A program made the translations under genes and the position numbers. Under the pieces are notes generated by a model. The model saw nothing but the letters and a program-made list of their open reading frames with translations, was not told the DNA's origin and did not search any database. From a bacterium (lineage in GTDB: Bacteria > Zhuqueibacterota > Zhuqueibacteria > Oleimicrobiales > Geothermoviventaceae), in contig JAPWUV010000014.1 in the NCBI GenBank assembly GCA_028275345.1, positions 1 through 48,471 on the forward strand: a stretch of 48,471 nucleotides of DNA, read 5' to 3'. Shown here piece by piece: positions 25,966 to 35,256 of the stretch (the stretch's first letter is position 1; each line of letters begins with the position of its first letter).

Positions 25966-26934
25966 TCAAGGCACAATCCTCGTCCCCGTCCGACCGTTCA
26001 GCGCTTCCGGGAACCGCTGGACCGAGGTGATCATCACCAACTTCCCCCCGTGTTCGAGGAAATCGATGGCCGCCTCGATCTTGGGCCCCATGCTCCCTTT
26101 GGGGAAGTGGCCTTGCCGATGGTACTCCTTGGCCTCTGCCACCGTCATGAAATCGAGATCCACCTGTCCCGGCTGGCGGAAATTCAGCGCGACCTTGTCC
26201 ACACCCGTCAGAATGTAGAGTTCCTCCGCACCGATCTCTCGAGCCAGAATCGCTGCGGCTCGATCCTTGTCCACCACTCCGTCCACCCCCTCGTACGTTC
26301 CGTCCTCCTCGACATAGACGGGGATGCCCCCGCCGCCGGCGGCGATGACAACCACCCCCTGCTCCACAAGCATCCGGATCGTTGCCTTCTCCACGATGGC
26401 AATCGGCAACGGCGAGGGTACGACGCGTCGCCAACCCCGCCCCGGATCCCGCTTGATCACCCAGCCACGAGTGCGGCGGAACTCCTCCACCCGGTCCTCC
26501 GGGATGAATGGGCCCACAAACTTGGTGGGGTTCAAGATGGACGGGTCATTCTTATCCACGATCACCTGCGTCACCACCGTGCAGACTTCCCGCTGGATGC
26601 CCCGCTTGATCAGCTTATTCTGAAGCGACTGCTGGATCATGTAGCCCATCCCACCTTGGAGGTCCGCCACGATCACGCCCAGCGGCAGCGGCGGAACGAG
26701 ATGGCGGGTCTCCTCCACCCGAATTAGGGCATTGCCCACCTGCGGCCCATTGCCGTGGGTGAGCACCACGCGATAACCGCGTTCGATCAGGTCCGCCACA
26801 CCCACCAGGCTTCGCCGGGTATTGGCAAATTGCTGCGTGATGTTCCCTTCCTCAAACTCGCGGGTGATGGCGTTGCCGCCCAGAGCCACCACCGCCACCT
26901 TGCCCAGTTGAACACTCACGCCCGGCACCCCCAT
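25966..26934 (-). CDS. Carbamate kinase
   Basis: 322 residues of the amino-acid kinase fold. Motifs: VVALGGNAI near the N-terminus, [39 protein letters not shown] and the C-terminal [12 protein letters not shown]. It makes ATP from carbamoyl phosphate. Several starts are close together (ATG 26934, GTG 26919 and others); the ATG overlaps the end of the cPGS-like gene by a few bases. No arginine deiminase or ornithine carbamoyltransferase is present, so the carbamoyl-phosphate source is unknown. Confidence 0.92.
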   Translation of the reverse strand: MGVPGVSVQLGKVAVVALGGNAITREFEEGNITQQFANTRRSLVGVADLIERGYRVVLTHGNGPQVGNALIRVEETRHLVPPLPLGVIVADLQGGMGYMIQQSLQNKLIKRGIQREVCTVVTQVIVDKNDPSILNPTKFVGPFIPEDRVEEFRRTRGWVIKRDPGRGWRRVVPSPLPIAIVEKATIRMLVEQGVVVIAAGGGGIPVYVEEDGTYEGVDGVVDKDRAAAILAREIGAEELYILTGVDKVALNFRQPGQVDLDFMTVAEAKEYHRQGHFPKGSMGPKIEAAIDFLEHGGKLVMITSVQRFPEALNGRTGTRIVP

Positions 26935-26938
26935 TCCC

Positions 26939-28270
26939 TCACGGATGCACCAATCGCTGAAGGATGGGCTCCAGGATCTCCTCAAGGGTGGGCCGACCGA
27001 TCTCCTGGAGCTCGTAGTAAACCCGCGTGCTGGGTTTCTCGATCTTGATCAGCCGGCGCAGGTCGACGGGCGTGGCGATCACCACCGCATCGGCCGGGAC
27101 TGCGGCGATGGTTTCCTCCAGCTCGCGAATCTGCTGCGCGCCGTATCCCATGGCGGGAAGCACGCGACCGAGATGGGGGTAAGCGGCGAAGGTATCGCGC
27201 AGCGTCCCAACCAGGTATGGGCGCGGATCGACCAGCTCGGAGGCCCCGAAGCGCCGCGCAGCCACCGTGCCGGCCCCGTATCCCATCTCGCCGTGGGTGA
27301 GGGTAGGCCCGTCCTCCACCACCAGAACTCGCCTACCCCGAACCACCTCGGGCTCCTCCACGAAAATCGGCGACGCCGCATCCACAATCCTCGCCCGGGG
27401 ATTCACACGGAGGACATTCTGCCGGACCGCTTCGATGTCCTGCCACGAGGCCGTGTCCTCCTTGTTGATGACCACCGCATCCGCCATCCTCAGATTGGCT
27501 TCTCCGGGGTGGTAACTCAGCTCGTGGCCGGGCCGGTGAGGGTCGACGACCACAATGTGGAGGTCAGGCCGGAAGAAGGGAAGGTCGTTGTTCCCTCCAT
27601 CCCAGACCAGGACATCCGCTTCGCTCTCGGCCTGGCGAAGGATCTCGGAATAGTCCACGCCCGCATACACCACGTTGCCACGGCGCAGGTGCGGCTCGTA
27701 TTCCTCCCTCTCCTCGATGGTGCACGGATAGCGATCCAAATCCTCGAGGTTGGCGAATCTCTGCACCCTCTGGGCCACGAGATCCCCGTACGGCATCGGA
27801 TGACGCACAACGACAACCCTCGCCCCACGCGCCCGGAGGATATCGGTCACTCGACGCGTAGTTTGGCTCTTCCCGCAGCCGGTCCGCACCGCGCAGACAG
27901 CCACCACCGGCACCCGACTCCGGAGCATGGTATGCCTCGGTCCAAGGAGAAGGAACGAAGCTCCCGAGGCAATCGCCTCAGATGCCTTGTGCATCACATG
28001 CTCGTGCGAAACATCGCTGTAGGCGAAGACTACTTGATCTACTTCGAACCGGCGTACCAGCTCCGCGAGCTCGTCCTCCGGATAGATCGGGATCCCGTCG
28101 GGGTAGAGCTCGCCCGCGAGGGACGCCGGATACTTCCGGTCGTCGATGTTCGGGATCTGCGTCGCGGTGAAAGCCACGACCTCGTACTCCGGATTGTCCC
28201 GATACAGGACGTTGAAGTTGTGAAAGTCCCTACCCGCTGCGCCCATGATGATCACCCTCGTCCTCCGCAT
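26939..28270 (-). CDS. Cyclic 2,3-diphosphoglycerate synthetase-like P-loop protein
   Basis: 443 residues. An N-terminal NAD-type fold (VIIMGAAGRDFHNFN) is followed by a P-loop domain with VRTGCGKSQTTRRV and a metal/nucleotide region DVLVWDGGNNDLPFF and INKEDTA. This is the family of archaeal cPGS, which makes the thermoprotectant cyclic 2,3-diphosphoglycerate; many bacterial members are annotated only as GTPases. The ATG at 28270 has GGAGG five bases away. It is translationally linked to carbamate kinase. Whether it really makes cyclic diphosphoglycerate cannot be told from sequence. Confidence 0.85.
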   Translation of the reverse strand: MRRTRVIIMGAAGRDFHNFNVLYRDNPEYEVVAFTATQIPNIDDRKYPASLAGELYPDGIPIYPEDELAELVRRFEVDQVVFAYSDVSHEHVMHKASEAIASGASFLLLGPRHTMLRSRVPVVAVCAVRTGCGKSQTTRRVTDILRARGARVVVVRHPMPYGDLVAQRVQRFANLEDLDRYPCTIEEREEYEPHLRRGNVVYAGVDYSEILRQAESEADVLVWDGGNNDLPFFRPDLHIVVVDPHRPGHELSYHPGEANLRMADAVVINKEDTASWQDIEAVRQNVLRVNPRARIVDAASPIFVEEPEVVRGRRVLVVEDGPTLTHGEMGYGAGTVAARRFGASELVDPRPYLVGTLRDTFAAYPHLGRVLPAMGYGAQQIRELEETIAAVPADAVVIATPVDLRRLIKIEKPSTRVYYELQEIGRPTLEEILEPILQRLVHP

Positions 28271-28379
28271 AAGTCCTCCCTCGATTGGTTCACCTGCCCA
28301 CACTCGCCCCCTCGGATAGGGATCCGTTTCCGCCCTTCCGATTCCGCTTCCCTGCACCGAAGCGAAGCTCGGCATGGCC

Positions 28380-28408
28380 AAAAAAAGAGGCAGGATGGAC
28401 CCTGCCTC
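28380..28408 (-). terminator. Intrinsic terminator after dusB
   Basis: GAGGCAGG pairs with CCTGCCTC (8 bp, 6-base loop, 28408-28387), followed by seven Ts (28386-28380) on the minus strand. It is the clearest terminator in the window and separates the dusB stretch from the cPGS-carbamate kinase-sucCD genes. Confidence 0.92.
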
Positions 28409-28410
28409 CC

Positions 28411-29406
28411 CTACCCTCCAGCTTCTCCAGGAGACCTTTGCCCGTGGGTGAGCCGTTCCTCGTACTCCTGGAGATAGTCGATCGCCTCCCTCGCGCTGGC
28501 TGCCCGGAAAAGCCTGTCCTTGACCTGCGAGGCCCCCGGCAGACCTTTCAGGTAAGAGGAAAGATGAGGTTTGGCGATTCGTAGCCCGCGTGGATCCCCG
28601 TAGCGAGCGGCGCAAAGCTCGAGGTGGCGGACAGCTGCTCGCACCCGATCCCGCGGGAGAGGATCACGGACCGGTGCACCCTGCCGCAGATGCCGCACTT
28701 GCCGGAAAATCCACGGCCGCCCGAGCGCACCTCGTCCGATCATCACCAAGTCGCAGCCCGTCTCTTCTAGCATGCGCAGTGCGTCTTCCGCTCCCCGGAC
28801 GTCGCCGTTCCCGATCACCGGGATCCGCACCGACTTCTTGGCCTCCTTGATGAGGGACCAGTCGGCCTTGCCAGCGAAGCGCTGCTCCCGCGTCCTTGGG
28901 TGGATGGTGACGGCCGCCACTCCCGCCTGCTCCAAGCGCTGTGCCGCCTCCACCGCCACGATCTCCGCAGCCGACCAACCACTCCGAATCTTCGCCGTCA
29001 CCGGGACGGGAACAGCTCGCACCACCTCCCGCGCGATGCGCTCCATCCGCGCGAGGTCCCGGAGAAGAGCCGCTCCCTCTCCCCTCCTCACAACCTTCGG
29101 GATCGGGCAGCCGAAGTTCAGATCAATCCCGTCGGGACGGAGACTGAGGATGCGCTCCGCCGCCTCCGCCACCCTCCCCGGATCCGAGCCGAAGAGCTGA
29201 ATCAAGACGGGCCGCTCTTCCTCGCCGAACTCCGCCAACTCCCACGTGCGCCTCGCCCCCCGGAGGATCCCCTCGGCGCTGACCATCTCCGTCACCACAA
29301 GAGCGGCCCCCTCCGCCCGGCACAGGGAGCGAAAGACCGCATCACCGAAACCCGCCATCGGGGCGAGGATGGCCTCGCCCCTAAGTCGTTCAAGATCTAG
29401 GAGCAT
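28411..29406 (-). CDS. dusB: tRNA-dihydrouridine synthase DusB
   Basis: 331 residues. FMN-binding TIM barrel starting EAILAPMAGFGDAVFR, with VTEMVSAEG, the active-site Cys in DLNFGCPIPKVVRRGEG, TAKIRSGW, IHPRTREQ and IGNGDV. It reduces uridine in the D-loop of tRNA. The ATG at 29406 has no ribosome binding site, because the predicted transcription start falls on or next to it. The frame extends upstream through non-conserved sequence. The gene is closed by a clear terminator. Confidence 0.93.
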   Translation of the reverse strand: MLLDLERLRGEAILAPMAGFGDAVFRSLCRAEGAALVVTEMVSAEGILRGARRTWELAEFGEEERPVLIQLFGSDPGRVAEAAERILSLRPDGIDLNFGCPIPKVVRRGEGAALLRDLARMERIAREVVRAVPVPVTAKIRSGWSAAEIVAVEAAQRLEQAGVAAVTIHPRTREQRFAGKADWSLIKEAKKSVRIPVIGNGDVRGAEDALRMLEETGCDLVMIGRGALGRPWIFRQVRHLRQGAPVRDPLPRDRVRAAVRHLELCAARYGDPRGLRIAKPHLSSYLKGLPGASQVKDRLFRAASAREAIDYLQEYEERLTHGQRSPGEAGG

Positions 29407-29413
29407 CGCGAAA

Positions 29414-29442
29414 AATGTACCACAATCCGCCTCATTTTGCAA
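29414..29442 (-). promoter_or_regulatory. Sigma-70-like promoter for a leaderless dusB
   Basis: Minus strand: -35 TTGCAA (29442-29437), 17-base spacer, -10 TACATT (29419-29414). Only seven bases separate the -10 box from the dusB ATG, so the mRNA probably begins at the start codon. Confidence 0.55.
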
Positions 29443-29449
29443 GGCGTTT

Positions 29450-29472
29450 CCAGCCACGCTCCGCGTGGTTGG
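29450..29472 (-). other. Stem-loop between the LD-carboxypeptidase gene and dusB
   Basis: CCAGCCACGC (29450-29459) pairs with GCGTGGTTGG (29463-29472) around a 3-base loop, 10 bp with one G-U pair. It lies just upstream of the dusB promoter, with no T run after it; it may end or protect the upstream message. Confidence 0.45.
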
Positions 29473-29642
29473 CTCGTCCCCCCTGACCCAATCTCGGGCA
29501 GAATGCCACAGCGCGGAGGGCGTCGTGAGGAACGCCGCTTCTCGAAGGGAGTTCACTTTCGCACGGTCAGCAAACGAGGAGCTCTCAGGCGGGATCTTTC
29601 CGGTGATCCCAAACGCGGCCGACGGGCCGGAGGCGCGTGGCC

Positions 29643-30650
29643 TCACGAGGCGACCACATCCCCCGTCTGCACACTCGGCTCGAGCAGACGGAGCTCCCCG
29701 GCCCCGGCATCCAGCTCGGCTTCGATCCCGAGCGGGATAGTCAGCTTGACCTCTCCGTGGCCGTACGGGAAGCCAGCCAGCACCGGAACCGGGAGTTCGC
29801 CGAAGTAGTCCTCCAGCACCTCTTCCACGGTGAGGCTCGGCGTTTCTCTGAAGGCCGGCACACAGTCGATGAACTGCCCGAGGATGACCCCCGCCACCTC
29901 GTCCAGTACCCCGGCGTGACAGAGCTGCGCCAGGTAGCGGTCGATACGGTACGGCTCTTCGCCAATGTCCTCAAGCAGGAGAATTGCGCCGGCAAAATCG
30001 GGCCGGTGCCGGGTGCCGAGCAGGGTCGTCACGACGGAAAGACAGCCTCCAAGGATCCTCCCCCTTGCTACGCCGGGCCGCAGGCATCGTACCGCGCAAT
30101 CCGGGGGAAGCTCGAGCCTGCCGGCAATCCCCGGTCTCTCGACCAATCCCCAGAAGGCCCGCTCGGTGAAAGGATGAATCCCTCTGCCCATCTCGATGGC
30201 GGCCATGGGGCCCGAGTAGGTCACAAGCCCGGAATGCTTCCAAATGGCCAGCTGAAGCGCAGTCAGGTCGCTGTAGCCAATGAGCAGCTTCGGATGGGAG
30301 GCAATGAGGCCGAAATCGAGCCCGTCCAGGATCCGCTGCGTTCCGTACCCCCCTCGGGCCGCCACGATCGCCTTCACCTCGGGATCGGCGAACATGCGCA
30401 TCAGGTCCTCGGCCCGCTCGGCGTCCGTCCCAGCCAAGTAGCCCCGCTGGCGTCTCACGTGCTCCCCCAGCAGGATGCGGTAGCCCCGCGAGGTCAAATA
30501 CCGCACCCCCGCCTCGAGGCGCTCGGGCAACATGGGACTCGCCGGAGCTACGATGCCAATGGTATCCCCGGGCTGGATCCCCGGGGGAATGATGGGCTTC
30601 GACGCGTCCCCCTTGTCCTCGGAAATCTTGCTCACGCCGGCAGGCTGCAA
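29643..30650 (-). CDS. LD-carboxypeptidase (S66 family, LdcA/MccF-like)
   Basis: 335 residues. N-terminal GIVAPASPMLPERLEAGVRYL, then IVAARGGYGTQRILDGLDF, the catalytic Ser in IGYSDLTALQ, Glu in LLLEDIGEEPYR and His in GFPYGHGEVKLTIPLG. Family members cut the L,D bond in peptidoglycan tetrapeptides (cytoplasmic murein recycling) or inactivate microcin C-type peptides. The TTG at 30650, preceded by GGGAGA, is the best start; the frame continues upstream into the intergenic sequence. 46 bases separate it from the GWxTD gene. Confidence 0.88.
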   Translation of the reverse strand: MQPAGVSKISEDKGDASKPIIPPGIQPGDTIGIVAPASPMLPERLEAGVRYLTSRGYRILLGEHVRRQRGYLAGTDAERAEDLMRMFADPEVKAIVAARGGYGTQRILDGLDFGLIASHPKLLIGYSDLTALQLAIWKHSGLVTYSGPMAAIEMGRGIHPFTERAFWGLVERPGIAGRLELPPDCAVRCLRPGVARGRILGGCLSVVTTLLGTRHRPDFAGAILLLEDIGEEPYRIDRYLAQLCHAGVLDEVAGVILGQFIDCVPAFRETPSLTVEEVLEDYFGELPVPVLAGFPYGHGEVKLTIPLGIEAELDAGAGELRLLEPSVQTGDVVAS

Positions 30651-30696
30651 CTGATCTCCCTTCCGGTCCAAACGACCATCTGGCTCGTACCCCAGC

Positions 30697-31983
30697 CTAC
30701 TGCTGATTCCGCTGCCAGTCCCACAGGGCGTAGGGATTGTAGAGGCGGTACTCACCGAAGCCATTCTCGTCGACGAAGATGAACTGACGGTTGATGCCGT
30801 AATAGTACCAGATCTCGTAGGGCTTGCTGTCTACGTCGAAGGGATGGCGCTCGATATCATCGGGCGGACCGAGGATGATGTATACCATCCCCATGTCCGT
30901 TTTCCAGCCTTCCTGGAAGCCGGAGAAGTTCTCGTTGGCATATTGCACTCGCCGGTAGTGTTCATCCATGGCTTCGTTGGCGGGGGTACCGGGCGTGGGG
31001 TCTCGCCGTGCCCAGAACTCCTGGAAGAGCCGCGGCTTGTCTTCGGGCTTGGCCTTCTTGAGCTTGCTCCATTCCTCCCGTGTGGCAATGTAGCGAACCT
31101 GCTCGATGGCCAGTTCGAGGTCCGAGATCGTCGGTGGCAGTCCCGACCAGCTGGCGTTGAAGAGCTTCTCCACGTGATCCTTCAGAATCCCGTCGCTGGC
31201 GGTGAGCTGGAGGAAGTACCTCCCAGGCTGCAGCTTCTGGGACTCGAGGCGCAGGGTGTCGGGCGTGCAGGTGCCGCTCTTCATCTTCCAGTAGCTTCCT
31301 CGGAGGACCCGCTCGTTGCGGGCATTCCGAACCGTGTATTCGATCTTCACCGAGTCGGAATTGGTGCGGCTGTACAGCTCGAAGATGGCGGCGATGCTCC
31401 TCGGGCTCTTGCTCACGTCGGCGGCGGACTTCTCCTGCGGCCCGAGGGAACGACGCGCATCCCCTTCGAAGAACGAGGTCAGCATCACATCGCTCAGGGA
31501 GAGGGGCGAATGGAAGAAGTCCCGCGCGAGCACCTTCGCCTTGCGATTGCCGGTCCTTCTGGTTTCCATGTCCATTAGGCCGATGGCCAGCCGATACTCG
31601 CTCGGCCTGACGTCGAAGTCCGCTTCGGTGATGTCGAAATCGGTGCGGGAGTTGGTGGCGTCGTAATTTGGAACCACAAGCTGTCGCGAGAGGATCTTGC
31701 CGGCGGCTTGCTCGCCACGCTCATCGAAAAGGACCATGGAAACCTCGTAGGCCGCCCGGTAGCCACTGTCCGTCTTGACAAAGGAGAGCTCGTCGTAGGC
31801 AATCTTCACGAAGACTTTGAGACGCGAGAGGTTTGTGTCCGCGGTGGACGCCACATTCACCACGTCGAAATGAAATACGGGCACCTCCTCCGCCGGGGCG
31901 CCGCTCATTTCCACTTGCGCCGTGCCGGTGGAAAGGCCGAGACTAGCCCAGGCAGCCAGCCCCATTGCCAACCATTTTCTCAT
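30697..31983 (-). CDS. GWxTD-domain exported protein
   Basis: 428 residues with a typical signal peptide (MRKWLAMGLAAWASLGLSTGTAQ). The C-terminal GWxTD domain starts at about residue 359 with GWKTDMGMVYIILGPP and continues PYEIWYYYGINRQFIFVD. The family is widespread in the FCB superphylum but has no assigned function; the domain probably lies in the periplasm. The ATG at 31983 has GGGAGG upstream. It starts four bases after rimO, and co-translation with a ribosomal-protein-modifying enzyme is curious. Confidence 0.9.
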   Translation of the reverse strand: MRKWLAMGLAAWASLGLSTGTAQVEMSGAPAEEVPVFHFDVVNVASTADTNLSRLKVFVKIAYDELSFVKTDSGYRAAYEVSMVLFDERGEQAAGKILSRQLVVPNYDATNSRTDFDITEADFDVRPSEYRLAIGLMDMETRRTGNRKAKVLARDFFHSPLSLSDVMLTSFFEGDARRSLGPQEKSAADVSKSPRSIAAIFELYSRTNSDSVKIEYTVRNARNERVLRGSYWKMKSGTCTPDTLRLESQKLQPGRYFLQLTASDGILKDHVEKLFNASWSGLPPTISDLELAIEQVRYIATREEWSKLKKAKPEDKPRLFQEFWARRDPTPGTPANEAMDEHYRRVQYANENFSGFQEGWKTDMGMVYIILGPPDDIERHPFDVDSKPYEIWYYYGINRQFIFVDENGFGEYRLYNPYALWDWQRNQQ

Positions 31984-31987
31984 GGTC

Positions 31988-33349
31988 TCACCTCCCGTGC
32001 CGAACCGCCACAGAAGCCGACGGACTGACCGATACAGCCAGCCCACCTCGGCCCACGCCTGTTCCCGTGATCACCCCCCGCAGCTCGAAGGGCGCCGCCT
32101 CGCGGATTTCGCATTGCACGAACCGGCCCGCCTCGGCTGCCCCCTCGAGACGGACGACGCCGTCGATCTCCGGCGCGTCCCATTCGGTCCTGCCGAGGAA
32201 AGACCCACCTTCCTCAGCATGTGCATCCACCAGCACTTTCAGCCGGCGCCCAACCTGGGATTCGTACCACTCCTGCGCCAGGGTGTTGGCCAAGTCGGAG
32301 ATCGTGTCCACCCTTTCCGCGATCACCTCGGGCGGGACATGCCCTCGCATCCTGGCTGCCCGCGTGCCCGGCTCCCGCCAGTAGCCGAACACACCCACCC
32401 TCTCGAATCGGGCCCAGGTGAGGAACTCGACCAGCTGGTCGAAATCCTCCGGCGTCTCGCCGGGGAAGCCCACGAGGACCGTCGTGCGCAGGGCGATCCC
32501 ATCGACCCGGCTCCGCAACGTTTCCACCAGTTCTCTCAATTGTCGCTGGTCCGTGCGCCGCCCCATCGAACGCAGGATTCGATCGGAAGCGTGCTGGATG
32601 GGGAGGTCCAAGTAGCGGCATACTTGCGGGATCTGCATCAGCCGGCAGATCATGTCAACATCCACGTGAGCCGGATGGGCGTACAGGATCCGGATCCATT
32701 CGATCCCAGCGATCTTGGCCAGCCCTTCCACCAGACTCGCAAGTGCTCCCCGCTCGCCGCGATCCCAGCCGTAATAGGTCGTATCTTGAGCCACCAGGAT
32801 GAGCTCCCGCACACCCCGCGCGGCAAGCCTCTCCGCCTCCGAAAGGATCTGCTGGAGAGGCCGGCTGACGTAGCTGCCCTTGATCAGAGGAATCGTGCAG
32901 TACGCACAGCGATTGTCGCAGCCCTCCGCGAGCTTCAAGTACGCGAAATGGCGCGGGCTCAGCAGATGCCGATCCTCCCGAACGATTGCACAACCTCCGG
33001 GGAGGCCCAAGGCTTGCCGGAGCTGCTGACCCAGCTGCCAGGGGTCGCGGGACTCGAGGACGAGCTCCGCCTCCCGCAGGCTGGCCCGCAGCTCTTCGGC
33101 GAAACGCTGCGCCAGACAGCCGATGACAAAGAGCTTCGCATCGCGCTTTTTTAACGCGGCCAGCTCAAGGATCGTTTCTATCGACTCCGCCCGCGCCGGC
33201 TCGATGAATGCACATGTGTTCACAATGAGCGCATCCGCCTCCGCCGGGGTAGCCACGACCTCCGCACCGCCGCCGACCACCGCCGCGAGCACGTACTCCG
33301 CATCCACCTGATTCTTCGGACAGCCGAGGTTTTCCAGGTACACCTTCAC
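31988..33349 (-). CDS. rimO: Ribosomal protein uS12 methylthiotransferase
   Basis: 453 residues. N-terminal UPF0004 domain with Cys10 (ENLGCPKNQVD), VNTCAF and VIGCLAQR; radical-SAM motif CDNRCAYC followed by IPLIKGSYVSRP; C-terminal TRAM-like domain. RimO adds a methylthio group to Asp89 of ribosomal protein S12. The TCxPKN-type start and IKGSYVSR favour RimO over MiaB. The GTG at 33349 has GGAGG ten bases upstream; the longer open frame is not conserved. Confidence 0.95.
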   Translation of the reverse strand: MKVYLENLGCPKNQVDAEYVLAAVVGGGAEVVATPAEADALIVNTCAFIEPARAESIETILELAALKKRDAKLFVIGCLAQRFAEELRASLREAELVLESRDPWQLGQQLRQALGLPGGCAIVREDRHLLSPRHFAYLKLAEGCDNRCAYCTIPLIKGSYVSRPLQQILSEAERLAARGVRELILVAQDTTYYGWDRGERGALASLVEGLAKIAGIEWIRILYAHPAHVDVDMICRLMQIPQVCRYLDLPIQHASDRILRSMGRRTDQRQLRELVETLRSRVDGIALRTTVLVGFPGETPEDFDQLVEFLTWARFERVGVFGYWREPGTRAARMRGHVPPEVIAERVDTISDLANTLAQEWYESQVGRRLKVLVDAHAEEGGSFLGRTEWDAPEIDGVVRLEGAAEAGRFVQCEIREAAPFELRGVITGTGVGRGGLAVSVSPSASVAVRHGR

Positions 33350-33466
33350 TCGAAGAAAGCCTCCAAGGCCTTCACTCCCCGATGCACCGGCCGCGGCCGC
33401 CGCGCGCCTCTTGTCCTGCCCCTGCCACAACGGAGCGGGCACGGCCCTTCTCGCATCCGGCAGAGT

Positions 33467-34063
33467 TCAGATCGTTCTCTCCGCAGGCACTGAGGGGGAT
33501 CCGGCCAACTGGGGTTCTACGGGAGGCGGTGGCAATTCCTTCCCGGCCAGGATCCGGACGAATCGCCAGCCGTACACCGAAACACTCACCACGACCGCTG
33601 CGACCGAAAGGACCAGAGCGGGACGAAGCAGGAGGCGCAGGTCGAGGAGGTAGACAATCAAGGCGGAAATGAACACCGCAACGGCAGCCTTTCCGCACCA
33701 ATTCGATTCCGTCACCCGGCGGAAACGTCCGAGCATCACAAGCCCAGCCAGAAGGATCAAAAGGTCACGGCCCACCACGAGGGACACCAGCCACCAGGGC
33801 ACCCTCCCCCTGAACGCCAGCACGAGGAACATACCGCCAACGCAGATCTTGTCGATGAGCGGATCGAGGATCCGGCCGATTTCGCTCTTCTGGCGGAGGT
33901 GACGGGCCAGGTAGCCGTCGGCAACGTCCGTCGCTGCCATGAACAGGAGCAAGGCCGCGGCCGCGACCCTCTTCTCCGGGGCATCCAGCCAGGCCAGGTA
34001 CGCTGCCGGGAGGAACACCCCAAGTCGAAGAAGGGAGAGGATGTTGGGAATCGTTAGCAGCAT
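33467..34063 (-). CDS. CDP-alcohol phosphatidyltransferase (PgsA-like)
   Basis: 198 residues, membrane protein with about five or six hydrophobic segments. The CDP-alcohol motif DGYLARHLRQKSEIGRILDPLIDK reads as D-G-x2-A-R-x8-G-x3-D-x3-D. PgsA makes phosphatidylglycerol phosphate from CDP-diacylglycerol; the head-group acceptor cannot be set from sequence. Start at ATG 34063 (MLLTIPNILSLLRL, the usual N-terminus); a TTG at 34087 overlapping the geranylgeranyl reductase stop is the alternative. Its position right after a geranylgeranyl reductase raises the idea of an isoprenoid-lipid substrate. Confidence 0.9.
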   Translation of the reverse strand: MLLTIPNILSLLRLGVFLPAAYLAWLDAPEKRVAAAALLLFMAATDVADGYLARHLRQKSEIGRILDPLIDKICVGGMFLVLAFRGRVPWWLVSLVVGRDLLILLAGLVMLGRFRRVTESNWCGKAAVAVFISALIVYLLDLRLLLRPALVLSVAAVVVSVSVYGWRFVRILAGKELPPPPVEPQLAGSPSVPAERTI

Positions 34064-34083
34064 GGCTTCTCGGCGAATCCGCC

Positions 34084-35256
34084 TCAACCCACAAAGACCT
34101 TAGCCACCTCCAGCAGAAGCCTGGGCTCCCGGAAGAGCGCCGTCCGGAACACTCGGGTGATGGTGATCTCCTCTGGAGGGAGCTGGGCCAACATGTGCGC
34201 CGTGCGGTTCAGATCCTCATCCGAAAGTCGGTACACTCCCTCCTTGATCCGGTAGAAGCGCTCGTGGGTTTTCCCTTCGGCCTTGTGCCACTCCTTGGCG
34301 TACTGTGCGAGCCTTTTCTTCGACACATCGCCATCCCGGATCGCCTCCGCCGCCACCCGGCCGCAAATCTTCCCGGCGATCAAAGCCGTGGCGATGCCGC
34401 CTCCGCTGATCGGATTGGCCTGATGAGCTGCGTCCCCCACCAGCATCACGCCGTCTGCCACGATCTCCTTGAGGGTGGGAGCGCACGGCACTCCTCCAGC
34501 GACCCACGTCAGGATGGAGGCTTTCGGGAAACGTTCGGCGAGGAACTGCCGCAGGTAAGCGATCGGCTTCTTCCGCCCGGAGTAATCCCCGGACACGCCG
34601 AGGCCGATGTTCGCCACCCCATCCCCCTTCGGGAAAACCCAGGCATAGCCACCCGGAGCTACCTCCTTGCCGAAGTAAAAGTAGCAGACATTCGGCTCCA
34701 CTTCCACCCGGCTAGCTGTGACCTGGACGCACGCTTCCATGTCATGCATTGAGGTGACGGTATTCAAACCGGCCCAACGGCCAACGCGCGATTCCACGCC
34801 GTCCGCGCCGATCACGATTTGCGCTCGGATGGCGCGATCTTCCCCCAAGTGGAGGACCCGTACGCCGGCCACTCTCCCGTCCTCCCACAGGAGACCGTGG
34901 ACGTAGGCCTTCGTCCGCACTTCTACCCCCGCCTCTGCGGCCATCTGCGCCAGGTCGTAGTCGAAGATCTTGCGATGGAGGACGTAGCCAGCGCTCGGGT
35001 ACGAAAGGCGAACGCGGGTCCCGTCGGGAGCCACCAGCTCCGCGGCGTCGATCCGGGCCGCGATCCAGCGCTCCCGGGGCTCCAGCACGCTCCGTAGACC
35101 CTCGTCCCCGATTCCCTCCGCACAGCGAACCGGGATGCCGACTTCGCGATCCTTTTCGAGGAGCAGCACCCGAGCTCCCCCCAGAGCGGCGAAGCGGGCC
35201 GCGGTGGATCCAGCGGGACCCGCACCCACCACAATCACATCATACCGATCGTCCAT
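34084..35256 (-). CDS. Archaeal-type geranylgeranyl reductase family flavoprotein
   Basis: 390 residues. FAD-binding GAGPAGSTAARFAALGG at 11-27, Cys45 in IPVRCAEGIGDEG (the CAEG motif of archaeal digeranylgeranylglycerophospholipid reductases), GGYAWVFPKGDGVANIGLGV (the GGR signature, full sequence not shown) and VGDAAHQANPISGGGI. The enzyme reduces the prenyl chains of isoprenoid lipids or of chlorophyll/quinone precursors. The ATG at 35256 overlaps the ferredoxin gene by 17 bases. Adjacent ferredoxin and UbiA genes make an archaeal-like lipid role plausible but unproven. Confidence 0.9.
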   Translation of the reverse strand: MDDRYDVIVVGAGPAGSTAARFAALGGARVLLLEKDREVGIPVRCAEGIGDEGLRSVLEPRERWIAARIDAAELVAPDGTRVRLSYPSAGYVLHRKIFDYDLAQMAAEAGVEVRTKAYVHGLLWEDGRVAGVRVLHLGEDRAIRAQIVIGADGVESRVGRWAGLNTVTSMHDMEACVQVTASRVEVEPNVCYFYFGKEVAPGGYAWVFPKGDGVANIGLGVSGDYSGRKKPIAYLRQFLAERFPKASILTWVAGGVPCAPTLKEIVADGVMLVGDAAHQANPISGGGIATALIAGKICGRVAAEAIRDGDVSKKRLAQYAKEWHKAEGKTHERFYRIKEGVYRLSDEDLNRTAHMLAQLPPEEITITRVFRTALFREPRLLLEVAKVFVG

